Shown piece by piece: positions 8,509 through 16,592 of a stretch of 64,000 nucleotides of DNA (positions within the stretch are counted from its first letter, which is position 1; each line of letters opens with the position of its first letter). Source of the stretch: Paracoccaceae bacterium. Its GTDB lineage: Bacteria; Pseudomonadota; Alphaproteobacteria; Rhodobacterales; Rhodobacteraceae. The notes under the pieces are model-generated. The model saw nothing but the letters and a program-made list of their open reading frames with translations. It was not told the DNA's origin and did not search any database. Position numbers and translations under genes: made by a program. Location of the stretch: the NCBI GenBank assembly GCA_033344815.1, contig JAWPMR010000001.1, positions 2,528,136-2,592,135 of the forward strand. Reading direction: 5' to 3'.

Positions 8509-10131
8509 CTATATCATTGCAATATTACCGGTAGCGACCGCTGCTCCAAAGATCAGAGCGTTCGCTGCGCTGTGGGATACAATCGCATCTGTGATATTAC
8601 CACGTCGCCACGCAACCCATGAAAACAAAAGCCCCGCGACGAAAGCCTCAGCCCAGCGGCCGTGCAAGGCAGCGAACAAAACAGCCGAACCAATCGCGGC
8701 GATTATGATCCACAAAGGCCCCGCACGCAGACGTAAGCGCTTTTCAAGGTAACCGCGAAAAAACACTTCTTCGATTATTGGGATGAGGACGATTGTGCCA
8801 AAGCCACGGGCAATGAACCACCCGACCAAAGCTGCACCTGCCAGTTCACCATAAGGTGGCGGGTCGTCTGTAGCTGCGACTGGGATCAAAATCCAGTAGG
8901 CGGCAATGAATGCCCCAACGCCAACTGCAACGGGATCCACGCGCCATGACAGGCGACGGTAGTAAGGCCAGACCATCATTAACACGGCGATCATCACTGC
9001 CACGCGGATCGGATATACTGCCGATGGTGTTTGGCTAAGCGTAGATGCAACGAGTGCGCTGAACATGAACACAATAAATGGTAAAATTTGCGCCACCAAG
9101 GGGTCTTGCCAAAACGGTGGGACAGCATCAGGCGTTTGTTTCTGGGTGTGAGTGGAGGATTTGCGCAGCGCGGGGACGGTTTGTGCCAATGCGATCACGC
9201 CAAGCGCCACCAATGTGAACATCATCCAACCTGCATGGCTGTGAAAACCGCCGACGGCGAGTTCGGGATTCCCCTCAAGCCCGATGAACAACAGGATTGA
9301 AATGCGCAGTATATTGAAAGCTACGGATGTCGCGATCCCAATCGGATAAAGCAGGAATGCCAGAGGGAAGCGCAGGTCGTTGCGAAACAGCCATAAGTAA
9401 AGTGTCACGAACAAAACGACGAGCGCAATGCCTTCGATACCGGAGCATACATTGGCGACCGAGATGAAAAAATCTCCGGCACCGATTACTTTTTTCACGG
9501 GGTCAACATAGAGTTCATAACCCACGCCGCTCATTAGCCAAGCAACTGCATTGAACGTCTGACTGGCGATCCAATCGATTGACCAGATGGGTTGCAGGCG
9601 TACAGATAGCCATGGGGCCGCAAGAGCAGCAAGCGCTGCGGGCACCAATGCCGTCCATTCACTGGCGACGTAATCGCGCCAAAGTGGGAGCGGTGCGATG
9701 CAAAGAGCTACACCCGCGAGGATCAGGCTCATGCCGATGACCCAAAGAGACAGGGCAGGAAGGACGCTCGACCCGCCAGTGGCGCCATTGAGAAGGGCGA
9801 GTGGGATCAGTGCGATCACAAAACCTGCAGCATTCATAATGAGAGGCCGGAGGCGTTTACCTGCTGTTTGAGTTAAGGTCGCTATCGGGGTGGGACGCAA
9901 CATAAACAACAAGACGGCCACGCCTAGCAGGCAGTAGATCGCGACGGTCGCCAGACTGGAACCTCGGCAAGCCCAGCTGGGCCAGTTCGCGAGACATTCA
10001 AAATCTATGAGATGTTTGAACAATGTACCAATGACCGTCAACTCAACCAACAACAATGCCGCAATCAGAACAAGCGGCAGAGCAGAAGACTTAATGTTGG
10101 TTTGCGAAGTATGTTCAGTTGTCATAGCCAT
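8509..10131 (-). CDS. exosortase E fused to CPBP-type protease (VPEID-CTERM system)
   Basis: 540 residues, highly hydrophobic. The N-terminal two thirds is an exosortase: Cys229 in NVCSGIEG, Arg276 in FNILRIS and His297/299 in GFHSHAGW make the Cys-Arg-His transpeptidase set, on several membrane helices. The C-terminal third (about 345-540) is a CPBP intramembrane protease of the CAAX/Abi type, with EEVFFR (454-459), FAALH (His490) and HSAAN (520-524). This fusion is the known exosortase E/protease architecture paired with VPEID-CTERM substrates. A substrate gene lies just upstream at 10226. The enzyme is expected to cut the substrate in the inner membrane and pass it on; the protease may remove the released helix, which is inference. 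A second in-frame ATG at 10125 is an alternative start. Confidence 0.9.
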   Translation of the reverse strand: MAMTTEHTSQTNIKSSALPLVLIAALLLVELTVIGTLFKHLIDFECLANWPSWACRGSSLATVAIYCLLGVAVLLFMLRPTPIATLTQTAGKRLRPLIMNAAGFVIALIPLALLNGATGGSSVLPALSLWVIGMSLILAGVALCIAPLPLWRDYVASEWTALVPAALAALAAPWLSVRLQPIWSIDWIASQTFNAVAWLMSGVGYELYVDPVKKVIGAGDFFISVANVCSGIEGIALVVLFVTLYLWLFRNDLRFPLAFLLYPIGIATSVAFNILRISILLFIGLEGNPELAVGGFHSHAGWMMFTLVALGVIALAQTVPALRKSSTHTQKQTPDAVPPFWQDPLVAQILPFIVFMFSALVASTLSQTPSAVYPIRVAVMIAVLMMVWPYYRRLSWRVDPVAVGVGAFIAAYWILIPVAATDDPPPYGELAGAALVGWFIARGFGTIVLIPIIEEVFFRGYLEKRLRLRAGPLWIIIAAIGSAVLFAALHGRWAEAFVAGLLFSWVAWRRGNITDAIVSHSAANALIFGAAVATGNIAMI

Positions 10132-10175
10132 AGGTCTCGCACCTCTTATGGTTAACGAAGGGTCTAAAAGTGGAA

Positions 10176-10208
10176 CAGGCCCGCCTCCTTGAACCGGAAA
10201 CGGGCCTG
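10176..10208 (-). terminator. hairpin between VPEID-CTERM gene and exosortase gene
   Basis: CAGGCCCG (10176-10183) and CGGGCCTG (10201-10208) form a perfect eight-base stem with a 17-base loop. In the minus direction it is followed by TTCCACTTTT. It lies just after the small substrate gene and before the exosortase start, where partial termination would give more substrate than enzyme. The T run is weak, so it may instead stabilise the upstream transcript. Confidence 0.45.
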
Positions 10209-10225
10209 ATCTTGTTGTTTTTGGT

Positions 10226-10417
10226 TTACGCAGCGCGGCGGCTACGCTCCCAAACCAGCATCACAACAGCAGCAATGGCTGCAATTGCAGCGGTGCCTTC
10301 GAGGGCGCTGATTTCTGGCACTGCTGTACAGACTTGGCCGGGAGGGCAGCTCACAGCAGCCAATGCTGTGTCAGCCAAAACGACCAGTGCGGTCGCGGCA
10401 AAAGCGATTTTTTTCAT
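10226..10417 (-). CDS. VPEID-CTERM sorting-domain protein, minimal exosortase E substrate
   Basis: 63 residues from the ATG at 10417. The upstream extension in the same frame lacks sense as a signal peptide. An N-terminal Sec signal (about 1-20, ending DTALA) is followed by only about 12 residues (AVSCPPGQVCTA), then VPEIS, a hydrophobic helix (about 38-55) and the basic tail WERSRRAA. The VPEI motif, helix and Arg cluster are the VPEID-CTERM sorting signal, and the partner exosortase E is the next gene downstream. After both cleavages the mature product would be a peptide of roughly 12-16 residues with two cysteines. Confidence 0.85.
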   Translation of the reverse strand: MKKIAFAATALVVLADTALAAVSCPPGQVCTAVPEISALEGTAAIAAIAAVVMLVWERSRRAA

Positions 10418-10498
10418 CAATTTTCTCTCTGTTGTTTTAACGGTTACATCAGGGTCACAAAATTTTGCCTGATCGGCGGGGGGTCCGCCTAGGTCAGA

Positions 10499-10515
10499 TG
10501 CCCGAGCTTCGGGCA
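10499..10515 (-). terminator. short hairpin 3' of the large surface-protein gene
   Basis: TGCCCGA (10499-10505) and TCGGGCA (10509-10515) form a seven-base stem with a three-base loop, 20 bases after the stop of the 1168-residue gene. No T run follows on the minus strand, so it is a weak terminator or a 3'-end stabiliser. Confidence 0.35.
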
Positions 10516-10535
10516 CCAGCCATTTCTAAGACTGC

Positions 10536-13500
10536 CTAACAGATGCAGTCGTAATCTTCAAAGTTGATCCCAATGATAAACGGTTGCGCATTCGTGGATG
10601 TCGCAGGGTTAGGATCAAGGATCACGCCGAGGATATCACCAACACCAGCCTCAAACCCTTCGCCATTCGCTAGTGCTTGGCTAATGATGAAATCGACGTC
10701 ATCGATCTGGCCAATTTCCGGCGCAACGTCGAAAGTTACATCACTGCTGATACCATTGGTGAGTTCCCAAATTGCGAACTGAACTTCCCAACCCGTGAAA
10801 TTGCCGTCCACGGACCCCGTACCATCGTTTTCATAATCCTGGTTGAGGATATAGTTAATGAGGTCGAGGTTGTCGGCGGCGGTTTCACCATTGATGCCGA
10901 CTTTGTTGTTCTCAAACACCGAGGCTGCTTCGGCTTCGTTTGCGCCGAACAAATCTGCGGTGCTGATCGGGCTGTCATCCAAAAGACGCGCACCCGCGGC
11001 AGGATCGAACAGATCGAGGCAATAGGCCTGCTCAAAAACAACGCCTTCGAAACGGGCATCGCCACCTGCATCCGTGATGCGGATGTCATAGCCAAAATCA
11101 CCGAATGGTGCGCTTCCCGCAAAACCGTCCGCAATCTGGTAACTGACAACCGAGGAAGGCAGGCTTTCGCTCAGGCTGGCTACAGAATTCGCATCCCCCT
11201 TGAACGTCATTTCCACGTTTGCTGTGGCTGTACCGCCTTGGCCGTCATCCACCGTGTAGCTGATATTTTCGACCGCGCTTTCAGTGATATCCAGCGCTGC
11301 ATAAGCTGCTTCGCCATCAAACACCAACTGCCCACCGACAAGCGTGACAACCGTGCCGGCACCCGTCGTGACGGAATTGCCTTCACTGATCGCCTGACCG
11401 TCAACTTCGGTGATGCTCAGGATGTCGCCATCCGCATCAACAATGTTGCCAAGCCCGTCTGCGGTCCCGTCGTTGGCCAGAACGTCGACCGTTACTTCGT
11501 CGTCCGCGCAGGTGATGCCTGCGTCGTCCTGAGGCTCAGGCGTGTTGTTTTCAGCAACGATACCTGCATCCACGGTCAAGTTAACTTCACCGATGTCCAG
11601 CGTGATTGTATCCGTCCGGCCAGTCTGTTGGTTTGCGTCACTGTCCGTGACATCGGGTCCCGTGTCAGCCACGGTGAAGTCGAACGAGTCCACTTCCTCA
11701 AAGCCCACGGTGTAATCACCCGCCCTGAGACCATCGAACAGGTACATACCACCATTCGCTGTGCTTGTCGTACCCGCAACGTTTCCGTCCGCGTCAAACA
11801 GTGTGACTTCCACACCGTCAATGCCGACTTCACCGACATCCTGCTGACCATTTCCGTTGGCGTCGATGAAAACCTTGTCGCCAAGAGCTGCTGTGCCGGG
11901 ATCTTCGACACCCGCGTCATTGTCAGACGAGGTTTCTCCGATTTCCAAAGTTATGCCAAGGATAACGCCGTTATCATCAACATCGCTGTCATTGGTGTCG
12001 TCGCCATTCCCATCAGGATCGTTTTGCGCGACGAAGGTTTTGCCTTCTGCATCTGCAGCGAACAAAACGCCGTAGGTGCCAGCCAACAGCCCAGTAAACG
12101 CATAATTGCCGCTAGAGTCAGTTGTTGTGGTCACAGGATTGCCGTTCACGATGACCGGGTTTCCGGTGGCATCTAGCAACGTGACAGTTGCATTGGCGAT
12201 TCCGGGCTCATTGTTGTCCACGTCATCGAAATTTTCATCGCAGAAGTAACGACCTTCGAGCGCCGCAGTGCCGGGATCTTCAACACCCGCGTCATTGTCT
12301 GGTGTGTCCGCGCCCGCATTTACAACAATGCCTGTGATCTCCGACATTCCATTGTTCAGGTCGATCGCATCGCTGTCGATTGTGTCATCACCACCAACAT
12401 TTGCTTCAACCAGAGCCGCGCCAGATACGGTGTCGGTAAATTTGACCCCATAGGTTCCCGCTGGCAGATCAGCGAAAGAGTAGTTGCCATCTGCATCGGT
12501 TGTGGTCGTAACCGGCGTGCCACCGTCCAGAACCGGATCGCCGTTTTCATCCAACAATGCAACGTCCACACCAGCAATGGCATTGCTTGCGTCATTGTCC
12601 AGCCCGTCACGGTTCGTATCAAAAAAGTAGCGCCCCGAAAGAGAGCCCAAAGGTTCAACGCCCGGCACATAGCAAAGATCATCAATCGCGCCAGAGCCGT
12701 TCAGCTGAACATCCATGCTCACCACGTTGTCCACATCCATGACCACCTGGCCCACACCACCATTTACAAGGTTCGGAATGTCGAAGGTTTCGGTGGATCC
12801 ATCCGCCAAAGTAAGAGTGATTGTGCCGCCTTCTTCCGTGTCGATGACCTTGAGGTCAAAAACAGAGGACGGCGTGTCGAAGTCAAATGTAATCTTGCCG
12901 CCGATTGCATCGTCTGGGTCAGAGCTGTCACCGTCCTCAGAAACGATCAGCACATTGCCCAATTGCGCAACTTGTGTTTCCAAATCGCCGTCACCGCCTG
13001 TTGGGTTTTGGCTGTCGAAGATCATCGCGTCGCCGGATCCGCCCATGGCAGAGATCGTGACCCCGTCGATCTGTGTTCCAAGAATATCGCCTGCGCTGAA
13101 TTCGTCAAAGCCGAGTTTAATGGCATCCGGATCATCGCAAACTTCGAACTTAACCTGCTCGAACTTGATCGCATCGATGCGGACGAATTCGCCATCGTCA
13201 CGCCAGGCGCGGATTTCGACAGTGTCGCCTTCAGCAATTTCAAGCCCTTGAAGCGTGACTTCAGAGAACACGCCGTTGTCGGAGCCACCGCCATCGGTGT
13301 TTTGGTCAAGCCGGATTGTTTGCTGCAGTTCACCGTTCACATAAACCATCAGCTTTGAATTGCCGTCGCACTCATCCTGCGCACATATCGTCATGTTGTA
13401 GACGCCGTCAGTTCCACCAAAGTCTGTAGAAATCTTTCCGTCATGGCCAGACAGTTTTACAAGTTCGCCACCGGACGCCTGATCGCCGTGCACAACTTTA

Positions 13501-14042
13501 AAGCCGTTGAGGTCCCAGGATTCGGCCTCGACCGTGTAAGTGCAGGTGTCGTCGTTGAATTCCCAAGGATCATCTGCCGGTTTCTCGCCTGCATCCAAAC
13601 ATTTGAAATCAACCCAATTGCCGCTCACATTGCACTGGGAACCCACTGTCAACTCGGCACCCTCAGGTGGGACAGTATAGTGTCCGCCGGTGTAGAAGGT
13701 GACGTAATCGACGCTGGAGCCTTCCTGCTCAATCTCGATCATCACATAGCTGTTGCCGTGCTGGTCGGTTACCCAGTGATAGCTTTCGGCATAAATCTGA
13801 TGGCCATTGCCCAATTCCTGGCCGTCATCCCCAAGGATGGAGGCCGATTGGCCATAACCGTCGTTCGAATTCTCGTTGTGCCTGGTATCGCCGCTCAAAA
13901 AGCTGTCGTTGTCTGTGACCTCAACGCAGACTGTGGCGCCACCCGGCATGGTGAAAGACTCACCCTTATTCACGCGGCTGCCAACACCCAAATCGGTAAC
14001 CGCAAAAGCCGTAAACTCAAAGGTTTGCATATTATTTGTCAT
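10536..14042 (-). CDS. large multidomain surface/secreted protein with SdrD-B-like repeats and a candidate thioester domain
   Basis: 1168 residues, acidic and rich in Asp, Gly and Thr. In order I see: an N-terminal region of unknown type; a carbohydrate-binding-like beta domain (about 165-300, beginning VEAESWDLNG); a second beta domain (about 305-460); three SdrD-B-like repeats (about 465-590, 593-718, 719-835) with GRYFFDTNRDG, GRYFCDENFDD and GDKVFIDANGNG; a cadherin/Ig-like domain (about 845-945) with DVLANDG; and a C-terminal domain with YCLD (Cys1008) and VQFAIW (Gln1088). These two motifs match the pair that makes the internal Cys-Gln bond in thioester adhesins. No Sec signal, membrane helix or VPEID tail is visible, so the export route is unclear. 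GGAAG lies eight bases before the ATG. Adhesin function is inferred. Confidence 0.8.
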   Translation of the reverse strand: MTNNMQTFEFTAFAVTDLGVGSRVNKGESFTMPGGATVCVEVTDNDSFLSGDTRHNENSNDGYGQSASILGDDGQELGNGHQIYAESYHWVTDQHGNSYVMIEIEQEGSSVDYVTFYTGGHYTVPPEGAELTVGSQCNVSGNWVDFKCLDAGEKPADDPWEFNDDTCTYTVEAESWDLNGFKVVHGDQASGGELVKLSGHDGKISTDFGGTDGVYNMTICAQDECDGNSKLMVYVNGELQQTIRLDQNTDGGGSDNGVFSEVTLQGLEIAEGDTVEIRAWRDDGEFVRIDAIKFEQVKFEVCDDPDAIKLGFDEFSAGDILGTQIDGVTISAMGGSGDAMIFDSQNPTGGDGDLETQVAQLGNVLIVSEDGDSSDPDDAIGGKITFDFDTPSSVFDLKVIDTEEGGTITLTLADGSTETFDIPNLVNGGVGQVVMDVDNVVSMDVQLNGSGAIDDLCYVPGVEPLGSLSGRYFFDTNRDGLDNDASNAIAGVDVALLDENGDPVLDGGTPVTTTTDADGNYSFADLPAGTYGVKFTDTVSGAALVEANVGGDDTIDSDAIDLNNGMSEITGIVVNAGADTPDNDAGVEDPGTAALEGRYFCDENFDDVDNNEPGIANATVTLLDATGNPVIVNGNPVTTTTDSSGNYAFTGLLAGTYGVLFAADAEGKTFVAQNDPDGNGDDTNDSDVDDNGVILGITLEIGETSSDNDAGVEDPGTAALGDKVFIDANGNGQQDVGEVGIDGVEVTLFDADGNVAGTTSTANGGMYLFDGLRAGDYTVGFEEVDSFDFTVADTGPDVTDSDANQQTGRTDTITLDIGEVNLTVDAGIVAENNTPEPQDDAGITCADDEVTVDVLANDGTADGLGNIVDADGDILSITEVDGQAISEGNSVTTGAGTVVTLVGGQLVFDGEAAYAALDITESAVENISYTVDDGQGGTATANVEMTFKGDANSVASLSESLPSSVVSYQIADGFAGSAPFGDFGYDIRITDAGGDARFEGVVFEQAYCLDLFDPAAGARLLDDSPISTADLFGANEAEAASVFENNKVGINGETAADNLDLINYILNQDYENDGTGSVDGNFTGWEVQFAIWELTNGISSDVTFDVAPEIGQIDDVDFIISQALANGEGFEAGVGDILGVILDPNPATSTNAQPFIIGINFEDYDCIC

Positions 14043-15738
14043 CTTAAAACTTCCAATTCATTGTGAGCAACAAAGGGGAAACTTCGATGAAACCAGCCGT
14101 ACGTCTTGCACTATTGCGGTACCTTGTCGGTACAAAAAAATCAGATGACGATTCTCCGCAGGAAAAAGAGTGACAAAAACACTTTAATTCTCAAATCGAC
14201 GACTTAATTGCCGTCTTACCGAATACCACACCAAAAATTTTCGCGATAATGCTGAACTGACTAATTTATCCCCTGAATTACCTGTCTCTTCCTACAAAGG
14301 AAAATTACACTCAAAATTTACCGAATGTTAACGAAAACTTGAATTTTTCGTTAATTTTGCAACTCGCTCCGTGAAATTCCCCCCAAATAACCCCCTATGG
14401 TTGTTTATCTGATGTGAATTCAATTTTTGGGTGGCGCTCTGTTGCCGCCTCTCCCTTCAAGCGAGTAATTACGCGTTCATCAAGGTTTCTTACAGAATCA
14501 ATGCGTGAACAGTTTAAGCCTTCAGTTCAAATGCACTGCAAAACTTGTGCGGCGAGTACATTTATCCGTTTTTTACTTCGTATTTCAGGAATCCCTTGAA
14601 CAAGCTACCAATGCGACCTTCGCCAGCGACCACTCCTTGATTCGAGAAATTTTCCGAGACAAGTTCGACGAGTCCTCACATTGAGCAAGAAAGTATCTGT
14701 TGGGCTCATCACGCTTGAAGAGGATTACAGATCCGCCGCCTTACCCTCATCCGACGCTACCGGTCAATCACTCCCATGAGGCGATTTCGCTTAGAATACC
14801 CGGTGGGTGTCTGAAATCTGAAACTCTTCAGTTGTGAGAAATCTTTCAAGGCATTTCAAACCGTTTTTTTTCAAAAATAATGTATTTGAAAACTGGTTTT
14901 GACTGGAAGGTTACCTATTTCAAAAAACATCGCGCGTATTGCAGATTCACTTGCCTGACACGGTACGAAGAAGGACTGGACATGGTCGCTGTAGCCTCAA
15001 GAACCGCACGAGACGAAGACTTCGGAACGGTTTGACGCCCCTTCTCATAGCACGCTTGATGGGCGTTGACGGTTTGAGCAAAGCCTACAATTGAAAAGCG
15101 AGTAAGAAAGAGTTGTTAGATGCGTCTAATTATTGGCAGAGACTTATGCTCAGTCGTCTGGCCGAAGTGCAAAATTTGATATGATGCATGCGAATCGAGA
15201 CGAAACGTCCGTAACTTTTCTAGTAGTCTCGTGTGAACTGTTCGCTGTTAAAATGACTTAGTGCTTGGTACAAATTCCAAAAGTTAATATTGTTAGATCA
15301 GGGCAAGAGTTTCGTTTTACATGCCACTAGGATCCACTTTGTGTACGTTTTCTTTTGACGTTACAATTTTTAGTATTTGTCAACGATTCTTGACCGCAAG
15401 TATAACTTGGTTCTGTGTTGTCAGTGATCCAACATATGGCGGATAAACTTGGGTTTCCGGTTTTACACCGCTCATCGACATGAACGCCAGTTCGCCAGCG
15501 CAAGTACTATAGGTGGCATTAGTGTTTATGACAAACAGCCGCAATGCATGATGAAACAAGTGTTTAGGGGATCTATTGAGGATTTAATTCTTGAGAAGGT
15601 AATACCCTTCAGAAAGTACTAGACAGTAGCGTAACTGTTGTTAGAACCAGTCTGGCAATCGCGGCTTAGCGCAGTCTTGCACACCGGTAGAAATTTCCGA
15701 CACGTTTAATCAAGACAAATTACTGTGGTGGCAACTAA
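14043..15738. other. 1.7 kb AT-rich non-coding region
   Basis: I see no convincing gene. The base composition is clearly richer in A and T than the neighbours. TTAACGAAAA (14328-14337) and TTTTCGTTAA (14345-14354) form a perfect ten-base inverted repeat around a seven-base spacer, about 290 bases upstream of the large surface-protein gene. It is followed by TTTTG on the plus strand and could be an operator or an AT-rich hairpin. A 28-codon reading at 14087-14173 with AAGGGG upstream is possible but unsupported. The rest holds only short readings without family features and looks like inserted or eroded DNA. Confidence 0.5.
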
Positions 15739-16143
15739 CTAAGACTTCCCGGCAGAAAGCAGTCTGTCTTCTCGAGGCAACAGAGCGCGAAGGGCTTTCA
15801 AGGCACGATAGTGCTGTTTTTCAACTAACCCACGAGTCGCGTCTGAAAGGACGTTTCGGCTATCTGAATCTGTAAAGACTTGGCTTAATTCTTCTAGCTG
15901 GCGCAAAAGTGACAAATGAGCGTCGTCTGGATCTTTGTCTCCCGACAATACTAGTTGCATGGCAAAGCACGCTCTACGTACAGGTGTCTTAGCATCTTCC
16001 GGGTGAATTGCATCTCGGAGACGCAAAATGTTAGCGCCAGGCGTCATAATTGCGAGCCGACTTCTCCTGTCGCCATTTTCGATTACAACGCCGTTGATCA
16101 GCACGCGCTCTTTCGGGCTCAACTTTAGCACCAATCCGCTCAT
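15739..16143 (-). CDS. flbT: flagellin translation regulator FlbT
   Basis: 134 residues, the family length. It begins MSGLVLKLSPKERVLINGVVIENGD, characteristic of FlbT, and has RRACFAMQLVLSG in the middle. In Caulobacter, FlbT binds the 5' leader of flagellin mRNA and lowers its stability until the hook is complete. The ATG overlaps the flaF stop by four bases. A hairpin-containing flagellin leader lies at 17931-18140, consistent with the same control here. Confidence 0.93.
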   Translation of the reverse strand: MSGLVLKLSPKERVLINGVVIENGDRRSRLAIMTPGANILRLRDAIHPEDAKTPVRRACFAMQLVLSGDKDPDDAHLSLLRQLEELSQVFTDSDSRNVLSDATRGLVEKQHYRALKALRALLPREDRLLSAGKS

Positions 16144-16511
16144 TTTTTTGTACCTTCTTGTTTCAAACCCCTGAGAATCGACGCGTTAATCTCTAACAGT
16201 GGAATAGCCGTCTCTTTCTTTTGGAGTACCTTCGCCGTGTGCTGTCGTGTAAAGTCAGCGAGATATACAATCCGGGCTCTAAGGCTGTCTGGTAGCAAGT
16301 TGTTTTCGTCAATTGCGTCCATCGCCAAAGCAGTCCATACCTTGTTATTTTCATAAAGCGCAGCCGCCATTGCAGGGAAATCCTTGTTCTGAACTGCTTT
16401 TTTCAGTCTGTGCGAAATGCGTGCGATAACTTCATATTCAGCGCTGCGTGCGGTTCTGGTTGGGGAGCCTGCTGGCGCATATGAGCGCTGAGCCATTGAG
16501 TATGCGTTCAC
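16140..16511 (-). CDS. flaF: flagellin biosynthesis regulator FlaF
   Basis: 123 residues when started from GTG at 16511, preferred because AAAGG lies just upstream and FlaF proteins begin with (M)NAY-MAQ-.YA. An ATG eight codons earlier (16535) is the alternative. Conserved segments include NNKVWTALAMDAIDENNLLPD and the terminal LLEINASILRGL. FlaF acts opposite to FlbT, promoting flagellin synthesis and secretion. It is coupled to flbT and follows the flagellin gene and its terminator. Confidence 0.88.
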   Translation of the reverse strand: MNAYSMAQRSYAPAGSPTRTARSAEYEVIARISHRLKKAVQNKDFPAMAAALYENNKVWTALAMDAIDENNLLPDSLRARIVYLADFTRQHTAKVLQKKETAIPLLEINASILRGLKQEGTKK

Positions 16512-16555
16512 AGTTTTACCTTTATTACTATACAAAGCGCCGCTTAAAAGAGAAT

Positions 16556-16579
16556 AGGGGCGCGCTTCAGCGCGCCCCT
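16556..16579 (-). terminator. flagellin gene rho-independent terminator
   Basis: AGGGGCGCGC (16556-16565) and GCGCGCCCCT (16570-16579) form a perfect ten-base stem with the four-base loop TTCA. In the minus direction it is followed by ATTCTCTTTT. It lies 14 bases after the flagellin stop and 45 bases before flaF, so it ends most flagellin transcripts and reduces read-through into flaF-flbT. Confidence 0.85.
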
Positions 16580-16592
16580 AAAACTATTGCTA

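Noticed and set aside
10677-12176. 499-codon plus-strand reading opposite the giant surface-protein gene, plus others at 12715-13358 and 13443-14066
   Set aside because: These are antisense shadows of a long, Asp/Gly/Thr-rich coding sequence. They have no domain features or ribosome-binding sites, and the minus-strand product has clear SdrD-B repeats.
14414-14599. 61-codon reading in the AT-rich region
   Set aside because: It has no recognisable features or convincing start signal.
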